Shown piece by piece: positions 14,392 through 21,945 of a stretch of DNA of 21,945 bases; the stretch's first letter is position 1, and every line of letters begins with the position of its first letter. The stretch is from Pseudomonadota bacterium (GTDB taxonomy: Bacteria > Desulfobacterota > Desulfovibrionia > Desulfovibrionales > Desulfovibrionaceae), in contig JAEZMB010000171.1 in assembly GCA_023435825.1 (NCBI GenBank), positions 1 through 21,945 of the forward strand, in the 5' to 3' direction. A program made the translations under genes and the position numbers. A model generated the notes under the pieces. It saw only the letters and a program-made list of their open reading frames with translations. It did no database searches and was not told the origin of the DNA.

Positions 14392-15867
14392 CTATTCAGG
14401 TGCTTCTAGAGGTGAACTGTTTGGATTAATACGCCATTCAAAGCCTGGATAGCAGGTGTCTAAATCGGCTAAGATTTTGTCTACGAGAAGAGCTGCATCA
14501 AAAAAAGTTGTACGAAGAGGTTGATTGTTTAAGCAGCGATGAAGTCTGTGGAGCGGGTTCTCACAGGTTGAAAAACAAGCCTCCCGGATGGCCCCCCATG
14601 TTCCATGTACATATCCAGAAGACCACGAATAGTAGGCGTCATACTCATCTTTTAGTCCTATTCGTTCGCTGACTTTTCGTAGATCGAGTGCATGCCATGA
14701 TCCGATATTGATGGTTACAAATTCTTGCCATAAGTCTTCATTTGCAATTTCAGCTAAAGATTCTTGTGATATATAATTTGGTGGGGTTGAGTTTTCAAAT
14801 CGAAGAGCATTTAGCTTTGCTTGTCCTGTTCCATATGCTCTCCATTTATGCCAAAGTTCGTCACTGCTTTCGTTTGTCAAGAAGTGTAAACATATTCTTA
14901 ATTCTAAGAGTGTACGGAGTGCGAGTCTTCCCGTTATCCCAGATGCTGTGATTCCTTCTGTGAGTTCTTCTAGTATTAATAATGAATAAAAAGCAATTCC
15001 AAATATTGCGTCATGCTTTGCGTCAATGGCTGTTGTTGAGTGTGTATTGTTCCAGTGCAAGTGAAGTTTGTCGTGAACGTTTATGATGGATGCTATTTCG
15101 GCTTGGATATCATTTTGGCATTTTTCTTGCTCAGGTTCAACGCCAAAACATGGTGTTGCTTTCCAGGATTGATGCCAGAATGATTCAGGCCAAGATGAAT
15201 TTATCTCCATAAATGGCATTGGGCATGCCTCTGCTGCTCGTATACTCGGCATGATCGATTGTTGCGCTAGAGAGTCTGGGTACTCACACCATTGTTTGAG
15301 CTGTTCCTCGGGGACATGGAGTTTTCCTCCAACAACTTGTCCCATCAGTCGAACCCAGCGGCAATCTGTTGATTCCTGTGATTGATGATCTAAACAATAG
15401 CCAACTGCCTTAATTAGGAGCGATATATCTTGGTCGCAGTCGGGTATAAATTTCGACCAAGCCTCTTTGCCAGGTAGGTCGTCATATAGTAGTAATGGCC
15501 AAAGCGACTTTGTTCCGTTGCTGGTAATGACTAAATATTCCAACAACTCTTCCCGGATAGACACAGGAATTTTTGATATACCTGTTAGGGTTAGATCGTT
15601 CATTGTATTTGAATGCTTGTGGTGCAATATGAATTTTAAAATTTTCGATAGTATTGTCAGAGCGTCCTTTCTCGGGAATGCCGCAAGGATTAACGCTGCC
15701 CAGAGCATTTCAGGTAAGCGGTCATTCATCCAAGAGCAGAGTGATAATCGATTTTTCATCATAGCAAACGGTGGGAGCAAATTTTTCCCTCGGCGGGTAT
15801 GGCTAGCTAATGGTGTCCTAATCGTTTGGTTTTTTTGTGCATTTAAGTCTTTTTTATGATTAGTCAT
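14392..15867 (-). CDS. DUF5677-like protein in AT-rich DNA
   Basis: This 491-aa soluble protein is probably of the DUF5677 family. The C-terminal half has RLALRTLLELRICLHFL and YYSWSSGYVHGTW, which resemble conserved helices of that family; this is recognition by eye. The N-terminal half (about 1-250) matches nothing I know. There is no signal peptide or membrane helix. GAGGA 7 bases before the ATG at 15867 sets the start; the frame is open to 15990 but the added residues look random. Base composition is far from the rest: a sample line (14881-14940) has 25 G/C in 60, against 43 in 60 at 16141-16200 in the neighbouring glgP. Codon use is AT-ending. This points to recent horizontal transfer. 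DUF5677 proteins are poorly characterised. Confidence 0.7.
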   Translation of the reverse strand: MTNHKKDLNAQKNQTIRTPLASHTRRGKNLLPPFAMMKNRLSLCSWMNDRLPEMLWAALILAAFPRKDALTILSKILKFILHHKHSNTMNDLTLTGISKIPVSIREELLEYLVITSNGTKSLWPLLLYDDLPGKEAWSKFIPDCDQDISLLIKAVGYCLDHQSQESTDCRWVRLMGQVVGGKLHVPEEQLKQWCEYPDSLAQQSIMPSIRAAEACPMPFMEINSSWPESFWHQSWKATPCFGVEPEQEKCQNDIQAEIASIINVHDKLHLHWNNTHSTTAIDAKHDAIFGIAFYSLLILEELTEGITASGITGRLALRTLLELRICLHFLTNESSDELWHKWRAYGTGQAKLNALRFENSTPPNYISQESLAEIANEDLWQEFVTINIGSWHALDLRKVSERIGLKDEYDAYYSWSSGYVHGTWGAIREACFSTCENPLHRLHRCLNNQPLRTTFFDAALLVDKILADLDTCYPGFEWRINPNSSPLEAPE

Positions 15868-15945
15868 TAATGCATCCTCACGTAAAAGATTGTTCAAGGG
15901 GTATTTGGTATTTTTCGATTTGTAAATATATAGATATAAAATACG

Positions 15946-15951
15946 ATTATA
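15946..15951 (-). promoter_or_regulatory. Perfect TATAAT -10 before the AT-rich gene
   Basis: TATAAT on the minus strand lies about 80 bases before the DUF5677-like start. The best -35 is AAGACA, 19 bases away (4/6), so the promoter is plausible but not firm. The surrounding 15868-16010 is AT-rich and otherwise shows nothing I can name. Confidence 0.4.
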
Positions 15952-16010
15952 GACGATTGCTGGTGTTTGATGTCTTTGCAACCGCTTCAATCATGAGCGC
16001 AAACAGACGC

Positions 16011-16040
16011 AAAACGGGCCGCCCCTTCCGGAACGGCCCG
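16011..16040 (-). terminator. Intrinsic terminator of glgP
   Basis: On the minus strand CGGGCCG (16034-16040) and CGGCCCG (16015-16021) form a 7-bp stem, followed at once by TTTT (16011-16014). The 12-base loop contains a further TTCCGGAA palindrome. It lies 30 bases beyond the glgP stop codon. Confidence 0.8.
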
Positions 16041-16069
16041 CCTTTCTCGCAGTCGCTTTCTTTCTCGCC

Positions 16070-18640
16070 CTACGCCCCCTGGGCCCAGCGAATCAGCCCC
16101 AGGCTGTGGGAGTCGAGCAGCAGCGGATGGTGCGGCAACACCCGCACCGTGAAGCCGAAGCGGCCGGCCTCGGAGGGCTGCACCTCGCCCATGTACACGT
16201 GCCAGCCGTCGGCCGTCGTTTCCACCGGCCGCATGTCCACGGTCTCGCGCTGGGCGAACTTGCCTTCCACGTCCAGCCGGCCGGCGTAGATCTGCACCGA
16301 CACGTCCTGGGGGCGGATGCCGTTTAAATGCACCTCGCAGGTCACCCGCACCGGGTCGCCCACGTGCAGTTGCTCGGGGTCGCCGGCCCGCACGTTGCGG
16401 ACATCAAGGCCGCCCCACTTGGTCATGATGTCCATGCGCCAGGAGGCCAGATCCTTGGCCGGGGCGCATTCCTCGCGCGTCAGGCGGGTGTAGTTCTCCA
16501 GGGCCGGGATGTAGGCGACGCGGGCGTAGTCCTCCACCATGCGGTGGGAGTTGTAGACCGGCGTGAGCTCGCAAATGGAATCCTTCATCTTGCGGATCCA
16601 GTTGCGCGGCAGATTGCCGTGGCCCCGCTCGTAGAAGGTCGGGATGATCTCGTTTTCCAGGATGTTGTAGAGCGTCTGGCTCTCCACGAAATCCTGGTAG
16701 CCGGCGTCTTCGTATTCCTCGCCCATGCCGATGGCCCAGCCCACGCTGTTGTCCGGCTTCCAGGCCTCGGCCCACCAGCCGTCCAGGGTCGAGAAGTTGA
16801 GCACGCCGTTGCACATGGCCTTCATGCCGCTGGTGCCGCAGGCTTCCAGCGGCCGGCGCGGCGTGTTGAGCCACACGTCCACGCCCTGGACGAGGTAGCT
16901 GGCGATCTCCATGTCGTAGTCTTCGAGAAACACCATGTTGTAGCGGCAGGTTGGGCTGGTGCACAGCTGCACCAATTCCTGGATGAGCCGCTTGCCCTCG
17001 TTGTCGTGGGGATGGGCCTTGCCGGCAAAAATGAACTGCACCGGGCGCTTGGCGTCCGACATGATGCGAATGAGCCGCTCCTTGTCCTGGAGCAACATGC
17101 TGGCCCGCTTGTAGGTGGCAAAGCGCCGGGCGAAACCGATGGTCAGCACCTGGGGATCAAGGACCTCCTCGGCGGTCTGCAGTTCCTTGCGCTTGGCCCC
17201 GCGCGCCAAAAGCTGGTCGCGCAGGCGCTCGCGCACGTAGCCGATGAGCCGTTCGCGCAGCCGCTCGTGGGTGCGCCACAGCTCGGCGTCGGAGATCAGA
17301 TGGGCCTGGGAAAAGACCCGGGTGGTGTCCGGGTCCTCGCGCCAGTTGGCTCCGAGGTAGCGGTCGTAGAGGGCGGCCAGATCCTGGGCCACCCAGGTCG
17401 GCACGTGCACGCCGTTGGTGATGGCCCCGATGGGCACGTCTTCCATGGGATACTGGGTCCAGACCCGGTTCCACATCTTGCGCGAGACCACGCCGTGGAG
17501 CTGGGAGACGCCGTTGTTGAAGCGCGAGAGCTTGAGCGCCAGCACCGTCATGCAGAAATGCTCGGTGTCGTTGCGCGGGTCCTCGCGGCCAAGGGCCAGG
17601 AGCACCTTGAAGGCCAGGCCCAGGCGCTTGGCGTAGTCCTCGAAATAGGCCTGGATGAGTTCCGGCGGAAACCGGTCGTTGCCGGCCGGCACCGGGGTGT
17701 GGGTGGTGAAGATGGAGCTGGAGGCCACAAGCTCCATGGCCGCCTCGAAGGACAGCTGGTGCTTGTCCATGAAGTTGGCGATGCGCTCCAGGCCGGCGAA
17801 GGCCGAATGGCCCTCGTTCATGTGGATGACCTTGGGCTTGAGGCCAAGGACTTCCAGGGCGCGGATGCCGCCGATGCCGAGCAGGTATTCCTGGCGCACC
17901 CGGGTTTCCAGGTCGCCGCCGTAGAGGCGATTGGTGAGCTGGCGCGTGCCGGGCTGGTTTTCCGGCACGTTGGTGTCCATGAGATAGAGCGAGACGCGCC
18001 CGACCTGCGCCTTCCACAGCTGGGCCGCCACCCGCTCGCCCTTGAGGTCCACATGGACGAGCAGGGGGTTGCCGGCCGCGTCTTTGCACAAGGTCAGCGG
18101 CATCTGTTCGAAGTCGTAGATGGGGTAGCGTTCCTGCTGCCAGCCGTCCGGGGTGAGGTACTGGCGGAAATAGCCCTGCTGGTAGCACAGCCCGATGCCG
18201 ACCAGGGGCACGCACAGGTCGCTGGCCGATTTGAGATGGTCGCCGGCCAGAATCCCCAGGCCGCCGGAATAGACCGGCAGGCACTGGCTGATGCCGTACT
18301 CCAGGCTGAAATAGGCGATGACCGGCGTGCCGTCGCGGTCCGGAAAGGGAATCGAGGAGTTCTTGCGGGCCAGATAGGTGGCCAGGCTGTGGCGCAGGTC
18401 GGCCACGCGCTCCACGAAGAAGTCGTCCTCGGCCAGGGCTTCCAGGGTCTTTTGCGGCAGACGGTTGAGGAAGCAGACCGGATTGCCGTAGCACTCGCGC
18501 CAGATCTTGCGATCGACCTGGGCGAAAAGCGACACGATGTCGTCGTTCCAGGAAAAGAGCAGATTATACGCCAGATCCCAAAGCGGCCGCAGCTTCTCCG
18601 GAAGTTTCGGCACCACGCTGTAGACACGTAACGGCTGCAT
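16070..18640 (-). CDS. glgP: Alpha-glucan (glycogen) phosphorylase
   Basis: This 856-aa enzyme releases glucose-1-phosphate from glycogen or maltodextrin using phosphate and pyridoxal phosphate (GT35 family). It is of the bacterial 'alpha-glucan family phosphorylase' type, with an N-terminal region (WDLAYNLLFSWN) typical of that group. The core has YFSLEYGISQCLPVYSGGLG (about 110-129), HMNEGHSAF, GAITNGVHVPTW and GFARRFATYKR. The PLP site is ACGTSGMKAMCNG with K607. A C-terminal beta-rich extension (about 750-856) follows. AAGGGG 5 bases before the ATG at 18640 sets the start; the frame is open far upstream to 19648 but that part is antisense to the regulator gene. It stands alone: terminator downstream, divergent regulator gene upstream. 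Confidence 0.95.
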   Translation of the reverse strand: MQPLRVYSVVPKLPEKLRPLWDLAYNLLFSWNDDIVSLFAQVDRKIWRECYGNPVCFLNRLPQKTLEALAEDDFFVERVADLRHSLATYLARKNSSIPFPDRDGTPVIAYFSLEYGISQCLPVYSGGLGILAGDHLKSASDLCVPLVGIGLCYQQGYFRQYLTPDGWQQERYPIYDFEQMPLTLCKDAAGNPLLVHVDLKGERVAAQLWKAQVGRVSLYLMDTNVPENQPGTRQLTNRLYGGDLETRVRQEYLLGIGGIRALEVLGLKPKVIHMNEGHSAFAGLERIANFMDKHQLSFEAAMELVASSSIFTTHTPVPAGNDRFPPELIQAYFEDYAKRLGLAFKVLLALGREDPRNDTEHFCMTVLALKLSRFNNGVSQLHGVVSRKMWNRVWTQYPMEDVPIGAITNGVHVPTWVAQDLAALYDRYLGANWREDPDTTRVFSQAHLISDAELWRTHERLRERLIGYVRERLRDQLLARGAKRKELQTAEEVLDPQVLTIGFARRFATYKRASMLLQDKERLIRIMSDAKRPVQFIFAGKAHPHDNEGKRLIQELVQLCTSPTCRYNMVFLEDYDMEIASYLVQGVDVWLNTPRRPLEACGTSGMKAMCNGVLNFSTLDGWWAEAWKPDNSVGWAIGMGEEYEDAGYQDFVESQTLYNILENEIIPTFYERGHGNLPRNWIRKMKDSICELTPVYNSHRMVEDYARVAYIPALENYTRLTREECAPAKDLASWRMDIMTKWGGLDVRNVRAGDPEQLHVGDPVRVTCEVHLNGIRPQDVSVQIYAGRLDVEGKFAQRETVDMRPVETTADGWHVYMGEVQPSEAGRFGFTVRVLPHHPLLLDSHSLGLIRWAQGA

Positions 18641-18892
18641 AGGTTCCCCTTGAGTAAGTCCTTGCGCGCGCACGGCGTCGCCGCTGTGCGTCGTCATGCC
18701 GGCATCTATCCACAAGGTTCCGCAAAAGGCAAGGCCGCCCCGAAAACGTCGCCGAGATGACGCCGGACGCCGGCCGGGCCAGGGCGTGGACGGGATTGTG
18801 CTTGATCGTCCTCGCCGTTTCGGCGCATACCCGGGAACGCGCGGCGCGGGCCGCCGCCGAGGCGTCGGGGGCGGCGTCCGGGGAGGGCGCTC
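18641..18892. other. Divergent intergenic region, glgP / regulator
   Basis: This 252-base gap separates two divergent genes. It holds the candidate glgP promoter. No second gene is supported: an open frame from 18757 is in GC-rich DNA, has no ribosome-binding site that stands out, and runs on out of frame across the regulator gene. No clear promoter for the regulator was found, nor any -24/-12 site. Confidence 0.5.
18703..18732 (-). promoter_or_regulatory. Candidate sigma70 promoter for glgP
   Basis: On the minus strand TTGCCT (18727-18732) and TAGATG (18703-18708) are 18 bases apart, each 4/6 to consensus. The 11-base word around the -35 (GCAAAAGGCAA on the plus strand, 18722-18732) and the 18-base spacing are the same as at the kinase promoter. 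The leader would be about 55 bases. Confidence 0.4.
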
Positions 18893-20464
18893 ATGAGCAA
18901 GCTGCATCTGAAATTCACCGACCGTGTCGGCATCGTGGCCGACATTTCCGCCCTGCTGGCCAGCCGGGGCCACAACATCCTGTCTATGGAAGTGGCCCAG
19001 GAGCACGGCTGCGCCCATATCTTCCTGGAGATCGACCACGAGCGCGGCGACTGCCCGCGCAAGGACTTGATGTCCATGCTGGCCGCCTGCCCGGGGCTGC
19101 TGCGCATCAGCTGCATCGAGGCCATGCCCCACGAAAAGCAGGCCAATCTGCTGCGCACGGTCCTGGACAACGTGGACGAGTCCGTGGTCGCCATCGACGC
19201 CAGCGGCTGCGTGACGCTTATTAACAACGTGGCCCGCGAGAATTTCAAATGCGGCCGGGCCGAGCTGGTCGGCCGCCACGTGCGCGAGTTGCCCCTGCCC
19301 GACCACGCCATCCTGGGCTGCCTGGAAGGCCGGCGCTACAACAACGTCCGCAAGAACGTGACCGTTGGGCGCAAGCGCCTGCAATACTTCGCCACCGGCC
19401 GCCCCATCCTCGACGCCGAGGGCGGCGTGACCGGGGCGGTGGAGATCGCCAAGGACGCCCAGGAAATCCGCGACCTGGCCAAGTCCATCTACGAGCCGGC
19501 CGACGTGGGCTTCAGCGACATCATCGGGGCCAGCGCGGCCATGCGGCAGGTGGTGGCCATGGCCGAAAAAATCGCCTCCTCCGAGGCCATCGTGACCATC
19601 CGGGGCGAGTCCGGCACCGGCAAGGACATGCTGGCCCAGGCCATGCACGCCGCCAGCGGCCTGCCCGGCCAGTTCGTGGCCATCAACTGCGCCGCCGTGC
19701 CCGAGACGCTCATGGAAAGCGAACTTTTCGGCTACGTGGGGGGGGCGTTTTCCGGAGCCCGGCGCGAGGGCAAGCCCGGGCTTTTTGAGCTGGCCAAGGA
19801 CGGCACCGTGTTTTTCGACGAGATCGCCGAAATGCCGCTAGCCGCCCAGGCCAAGATCCTGCGCCTGATCCAGAACGGCCGCCTGCGCCGTCTGGGCGAC
19901 AGCCGGGAAACCCAGGCCAACGCCCGCATCATCACGGCCACCAACCGCAATCTGGAACAGTTCGTGGAAAAGGGGCTTTTCCGCGAGGATCTCTACTACC
20001 GCATAAACGTCCTGCCCCTGCACATCCCGCCCCTGCGCGAGCGGCCCGAGGACATTTGCGCCCTGGCCGACCATTTCCTGTTCCAGCTCTCGGCCCGCCT
20101 GGGCAAGGAACTAACGGGCTTCGATACGGCCGCCCGGGACAAGCTTGTGCGCCACGGCTGGCCGGGCAATGTGCGGGAGCTCAAAAACGTGGTCGAACGC
20201 GCCGCCATCCTGTGCGACCAGCCCGTCATCGGCGAGCGCCACGTGCTGCTGGTCCACGAGCTTGGCCGCGACCCTCTGGCCGACGGGAGCGTGGCGGCCG
20301 GCGACGGCGGCCGATTGTCCCTGCGCTCGGCCATGGGGCGCTACGAATGCGACCTGCTGGAAAACGCGCTCAAAGGCCGCAAGAGCCTGCGTCAGGTCGC
20401 CCGGGACCTGGGCCTGTCCCACACGGCCCTGCTGGCCAAGGTCAAAAAGCATCATCTGGCATGA
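18893..20464 (+). CDS. ACT-PAS sigma54-type enhancer-binding regulator
   Basis: This 523-aa regulator is built like TyrR. An ACT domain is at residues 1-75 (LHLKFTDRVGIVADISALLASRGHNI), which in this family binds amino acids. A PAS domain is at about 80-190, and an AAA+ domain at about 208-440. Motifs include Walker A GESGTGKD (238-245), GAFSGA loop (284-289), Walker B VFFDEI (306-311) and GWPGNVRELKN. A Fis/TyrR-type HTH (LRQVARDLGLSHTALLAKVKKH) ends it. GAFSGA differs from the canonical GAFTGA by Thr to Ser; that loop contacts sigma54, so activation is still plausible. GGGAGG 6 bases before the ATG fixes the start. The gene ends 352 bases before ald, which has a -24/-12 promoter, so it probably activates ald in response to an amino acid. 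The regulator-target link is inference from context. Confidence 0.88.
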   Translation: MSKLHLKFTDRVGIVADISALLASRGHNILSMEVAQEHGCAHIFLEIDHERGDCPRKDLMSMLAACPGLLRISCIEAMPHEKQANLLRTVLDNVDESVVAIDASGCVTLINNVARENFKCGRAELVGRHVRELPLPDHAILGCLEGRRYNNVRKNVTVGRKRLQYFATGRPILDAEGGVTGAVEIAKDAQEIRDLAKSIYEPADVGFSDIIGASAAMRQVVAMAEKIASSEAIVTIRGESGTGKDMLAQAMHAASGLPGQFVAINCAAVPETLMESELFGYVGGAFSGARREGKPGLFELAKDGTVFFDEIAEMPLAAQAKILRLIQNGRLRRLGDSRETQANARIITATNRNLEQFVEKGLFREDLYYRINVLPLHIPPLRERPEDICALADHFLFQLSARLGKELTGFDTAARDKLVRHGWPGNVRELKNVVERAAILCDQPVIGERHVLLVHELGRDPLADGSVAAGDGGRLSLRSAMGRYECDLLENALKGRKSLRQVARDLGLSHTALLAKVKKHHLA

Positions 20465-20489
20465 AAACGGACCACTGGTTCGTTTTCAT
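20461..20489 (+). terminator. Terminator hairpin overlapping the regulator stop
   Basis: ATGAAAACG (20461-20469) pairs with CGTTTTCAT (20481-20489). After one G/U pair, ACC pairs with GGT around an ACT loop. The stop codon TGA lies within the left arm. The downstream stretch is pyrimidine- and T-rich (CTTCTTTATCTC) but not a strict U-run, so termination is likely rather than certain. Confidence 0.6.
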
Positions 20490-20522
20490 GCCACTTCTTT
20501 ATCTCTTCAATTTCAGGAAATT

Positions 20523-20569
20523 AACGCTTGGGCTTGGTTCTTTGGAAGGTTTTCGTTCCAAAAAGCGTT
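20523..20569. other. Nested stem structure between regulator and ald
   Basis: Two inverted repeats are nested. The outer pair is AACGCTT (20523-20529) / AAGCGTT (20563-20569). The inner pair is TTTGGAA (20541-20547) / TTCCAAA (20556-20562) with an 8-base loop. On the right side the arms are directly adjacent; on the left they are separated by an 11-base bulge. It could be a structured leader RNA, a second terminator or a protein-binding site. Confidence 0.4.
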
Positions 20570-20678
20570 GTCCCATCCCGCCGGCCTCGGTCTGGTCGGC
20601 CGGTTAGCCGTCCGTCGCGATCCGGCAGGGCAGGGCCGGCGTTGCCCAGCCGTTTGCTAACCTGCCGCGCTTTTACAT

Positions 20679-20699
20679 TTTTTGCATATTTCGCAAAAA
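20679..20699. promoter_or_regulatory. Candidate upstream activator site for ald
   Basis: This is a perfect dyad, TTTTTGC / GCAAAAA, with a 7-base AT-rich centre. It lies about 80 bases before the predicted transcription start of the -24/-12 promoter, a usual position for an enhancer-binding-protein site. The dimeric HTH regulator encoded just upstream is the obvious candidate binder, but no binding motif for it is known to me. Confidence 0.45.
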
Positions 20700-20700
20700 C

Positions 20701-20723
20701 GCCGCCCCTGGGCGGCATTTTTT
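20701..20723 (+). terminator. Intrinsic terminator upstream of the ald promoter
   Basis: GCCGCCC (20701-20707) and GGGCGGC (20710-20716) form a short-loop stem followed by A and six T. AAAAA precedes the stem. It would stop any readthrough from the regulator gene before the ald promoter, and stands between the candidate activator site and the -24/-12 element. Confidence 0.75.
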
Positions 20724-20742
20724 GGGGCTTCCCGGAGTACCC

Positions 20743-20757
20743 TGGCAAGGGACTTGC
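20743..20757 (+). promoter_or_regulatory. Sigma54 (-24/-12) promoter of ald
   Basis: TGGCAAGGGACTTGC matches the sigma54 consensus TGGCACG-N4-TTGC at all but one defined position, with the essential GG and GC at the correct spacing; a C precedes it and a T follows, also as in consensus. Transcription would begin near 20769, giving a leader of about 48 bases before the ald start codon. An enhancer-binding regulator is encoded directly upstream. Confidence 0.85.
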
Positions 20758-20816
20758 TAACCAAGGGGGACGGCAAGAGAAATTCCCCGACGGCAACCCG
20801 TAAACCGGAGTTCGAA

Positions 20817-21929
20817 ATGATCGTTGGCATCCTCAAAGAGATCAAGTCCGAAGAGAATCGCGTGTGCATGACCCCGGCCGGCGTGGAAGTGATGCGCCAA
20901 AATGGTCATACCATGCTGGTCGAGAAAAACGCCGGCGCGGGAAGCGGGTTCGACGACGACGCCTACATCGCCGCCGGCGCGGAGATGGTGGCCACGCCCA
21001 AGGAGATCTTTGAGCGCGCCGACATGGTCATGCACGTCAAGGAACCCCTGCCGGCCGAGTACGACCTTATCCGCGAAGGCCAGATCGTCTTCACCTACCT
21101 GCACCTGGCCGCCGACGAGCGCCAGACCCATGCGCTGATCAAGAGCAAGTGCGTCGGCATCGCCTACGAAACCATCCAGAAGGCCGACGGCTCCCTGCCC
21201 CTGCTCACCCCCATGAGCGAAGTGGCCGGCCGCATGGCCATCCAGCAGGGCGCGAAATACCTGGAAATGGAACACGGCGGTCTGGGCGTGCTCCTCGGCG
21301 GCGTCACCGGCGTCGATCCGGCCACGGTGGTGGTCATTGGCGGCGGCGAAGTCGGCGCCAACGCGGCCAAGATGGCCTGCGGCCTGGGGGCCAAGGTCTA
21401 CATCCTCGACCTCAACCTGGACCGGCTGCGCTACTTGAGCGACATCATGCCCAAAAACTGCTTCCCGCTCATGTCCAGCCCGGCGCTGTTGCGCGACCTG
21501 CTCACCCGGGCCGACGTGGTCGTGGGCGCGGTGCTCATCCCCGGCGCCAAGGCCCCCAAGCTCATCACCCGGGAAATGCTCTCCACCATGAAAAAGGGCG
21601 CGATCCTCGTGGACGTGGCCATCGACCAGGGCGGCTGCTTCGAAACCTCCCGCCCCACCACCCACGGCGACCCCATCTACACCGTCGACGGCGTGATCCA
21701 CTACTGCGTGGCCAACATGCCCGGCGCGGTGGCCAAGACCTCCACCATGGCCCTGACCAACGCCACCTTGCCCTATGCCCTGCAGATCGCCGGCAAGGGC
21801 TGGAAAGAGGCCATGAAGGATAGCGCCGAAATCAAGGCCGGGGCCAACGTCGTCCACGGCAAGGTCACCTACAAGGGCGTCTCCGACGCCTTCGGCCTGG
21901 AATACACCCCGGTGGACACCCTGCTGTAG
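20817..21929 (+). CDS. ald: Alanine dehydrogenase
   Basis: This 370-aa NAD-dependent enzyme interconverts L-alanine with pyruvate, ammonia and NADH in the cytoplasm. The N-terminus (MIVGILKEIKSEENRVCMTP) is the family signature. The lysine in MHVKEPLP and the histidine in YLHLAADE are the known catalytic positions. VVVIGGGEVGANAAKMACGLGA is the NAD-binding glycine motif, and VDVAIDQGGCFETSRPTTH with YCVANMPGAV are conserved family blocks. Length is normal for the family. GGAG 7 bases before the ATG sets the start. It is transcribed alone from a -24/-12 promoter, next to a regulator with an amino-acid-sensing ACT domain, which suggests alanine- or nitrogen/carbon-responsive use of alanine as a carbon and electron source. 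Confidence 0.97.
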   Translation: MIVGILKEIKSEENRVCMTPAGVEVMRQNGHTMLVEKNAGAGSGFDDDAYIAAGAEMVATPKEIFERADMVMHVKEPLPAEYDLIREGQIVFTYLHLAADERQTHALIKSKCVGIAYETIQKADGSLPLLTPMSEVAGRMAIQQGAKYLEMEHGGLGVLLGGVTGVDPATVVVIGGGEVGANAAKMACGLGAKVYILDLNLDRLRYLSDIMPKNCFPLMSSPALLRDLLTRADVVVGAVLIPGAKAPKLITREMLSTMKKGAILVDVAIDQGGCFETSRPTTHGDPIYTVDGVIHYCVANMPGAVAKTSTMALTNATLPYALQIAGKGWKEAMKDSAEIKAGANVVHGKVTYKGVSDAFGLEYTPVDTLL

Positions 21930-21945
21930 GACCCACGACCGCGGG

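Noticed and set aside
16328..18631. 767-aa plus-strand open frame opposite glgP
   Set aside because: Its composition (His/Gly/Ala/Val-rich, no motif) is that of an antisense shadow; glgP on the other strand has all catalytic motifs.
18757..19224. Possible small gene between glgP and the regulator
   Set aside because: The frame is made of Ala/Arg-rich sequence and runs out of frame through the regulator gene; there is no supporting ribosome-binding site or motif.
18641..19648. N-terminal extension of the glgP frame
   Set aside because: It overlaps the regulator gene in antisense, and phosphorylases of this type begin near MQPLRVYSVVPK, which has AAGGGG upstream.

Overview
The window reads as a high-GC Gram-negative chromosome, most likely a sulfate-reducing deltaproteobacterium of the Desulfovibrio group. 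This is inference: it rests on GC-rich codon use, several HDOD and two-component signalling proteins, a sigma54-type alanine dehydrogenase locus, and small periplasmic proteins of no recognised family. No rRNA, tRNA, CRISPR array, transposase or integrase was seen.

Layout. (1) 1-3300, minus strand: a secreted caspase-like (peptidase C13-like) protein with a strong terminator, then a four-CBS-domain protein. (2) 3350-5655, plus strand: an HDOD protein divergent from the CBS gene, a 63-aa ORF, and two small exported proteins whose stop and start codons overlap. (3) 5674-9207, minus strand: a CHASE-PAS histidine kinase and a receiver-HDOD response regulator 3 bp apart, with a candidate sigma70 promoter. 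(4) 9437-14289, minus strand: a TauE/SafE-type permease (C-terminus apparently frameshifted), a membrane-anchored protein of unknown function, a hydantoinase/oxoprolinase-type ATPase, and a histone-deacetylase-family amidohydrolase with a Cys-rich tail. A 60-bp repeat (53/60 identical) covers the leader and first five codons of both the permease and the hydantoinase-like gene. (5) 14392-15867, minus strand: a strikingly AT-rich DUF5677-like gene, probably acquired horizontally. (6) 16070-18640, minus strand: an alpha-glucan phosphorylase with its own terminator. (7) 18893-21929, plus strand: an ACT-PAS-AAA+-HTH enhancer-binding protein, then alanine dehydrogenase behind a well-matched -24/-12 promoter.

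How the genes may work together. The regulator, the -24/-12 site and ald make a self-contained control module: an ACT domain probably senses an amino acid, and the AAA+ domain probably opens a sigma54 promoter for alanine catabolism. The hydantoinase-like and deacetylase genes overlap by 7 bp and are probably translationally coupled, which suggests an amide-cleaving pathway that may be fed or drained by the permease. The most unusual structures are the duplicated leader, the permease frameshift, the AT-rich gene, and the layered regulatory region 20465-20816.
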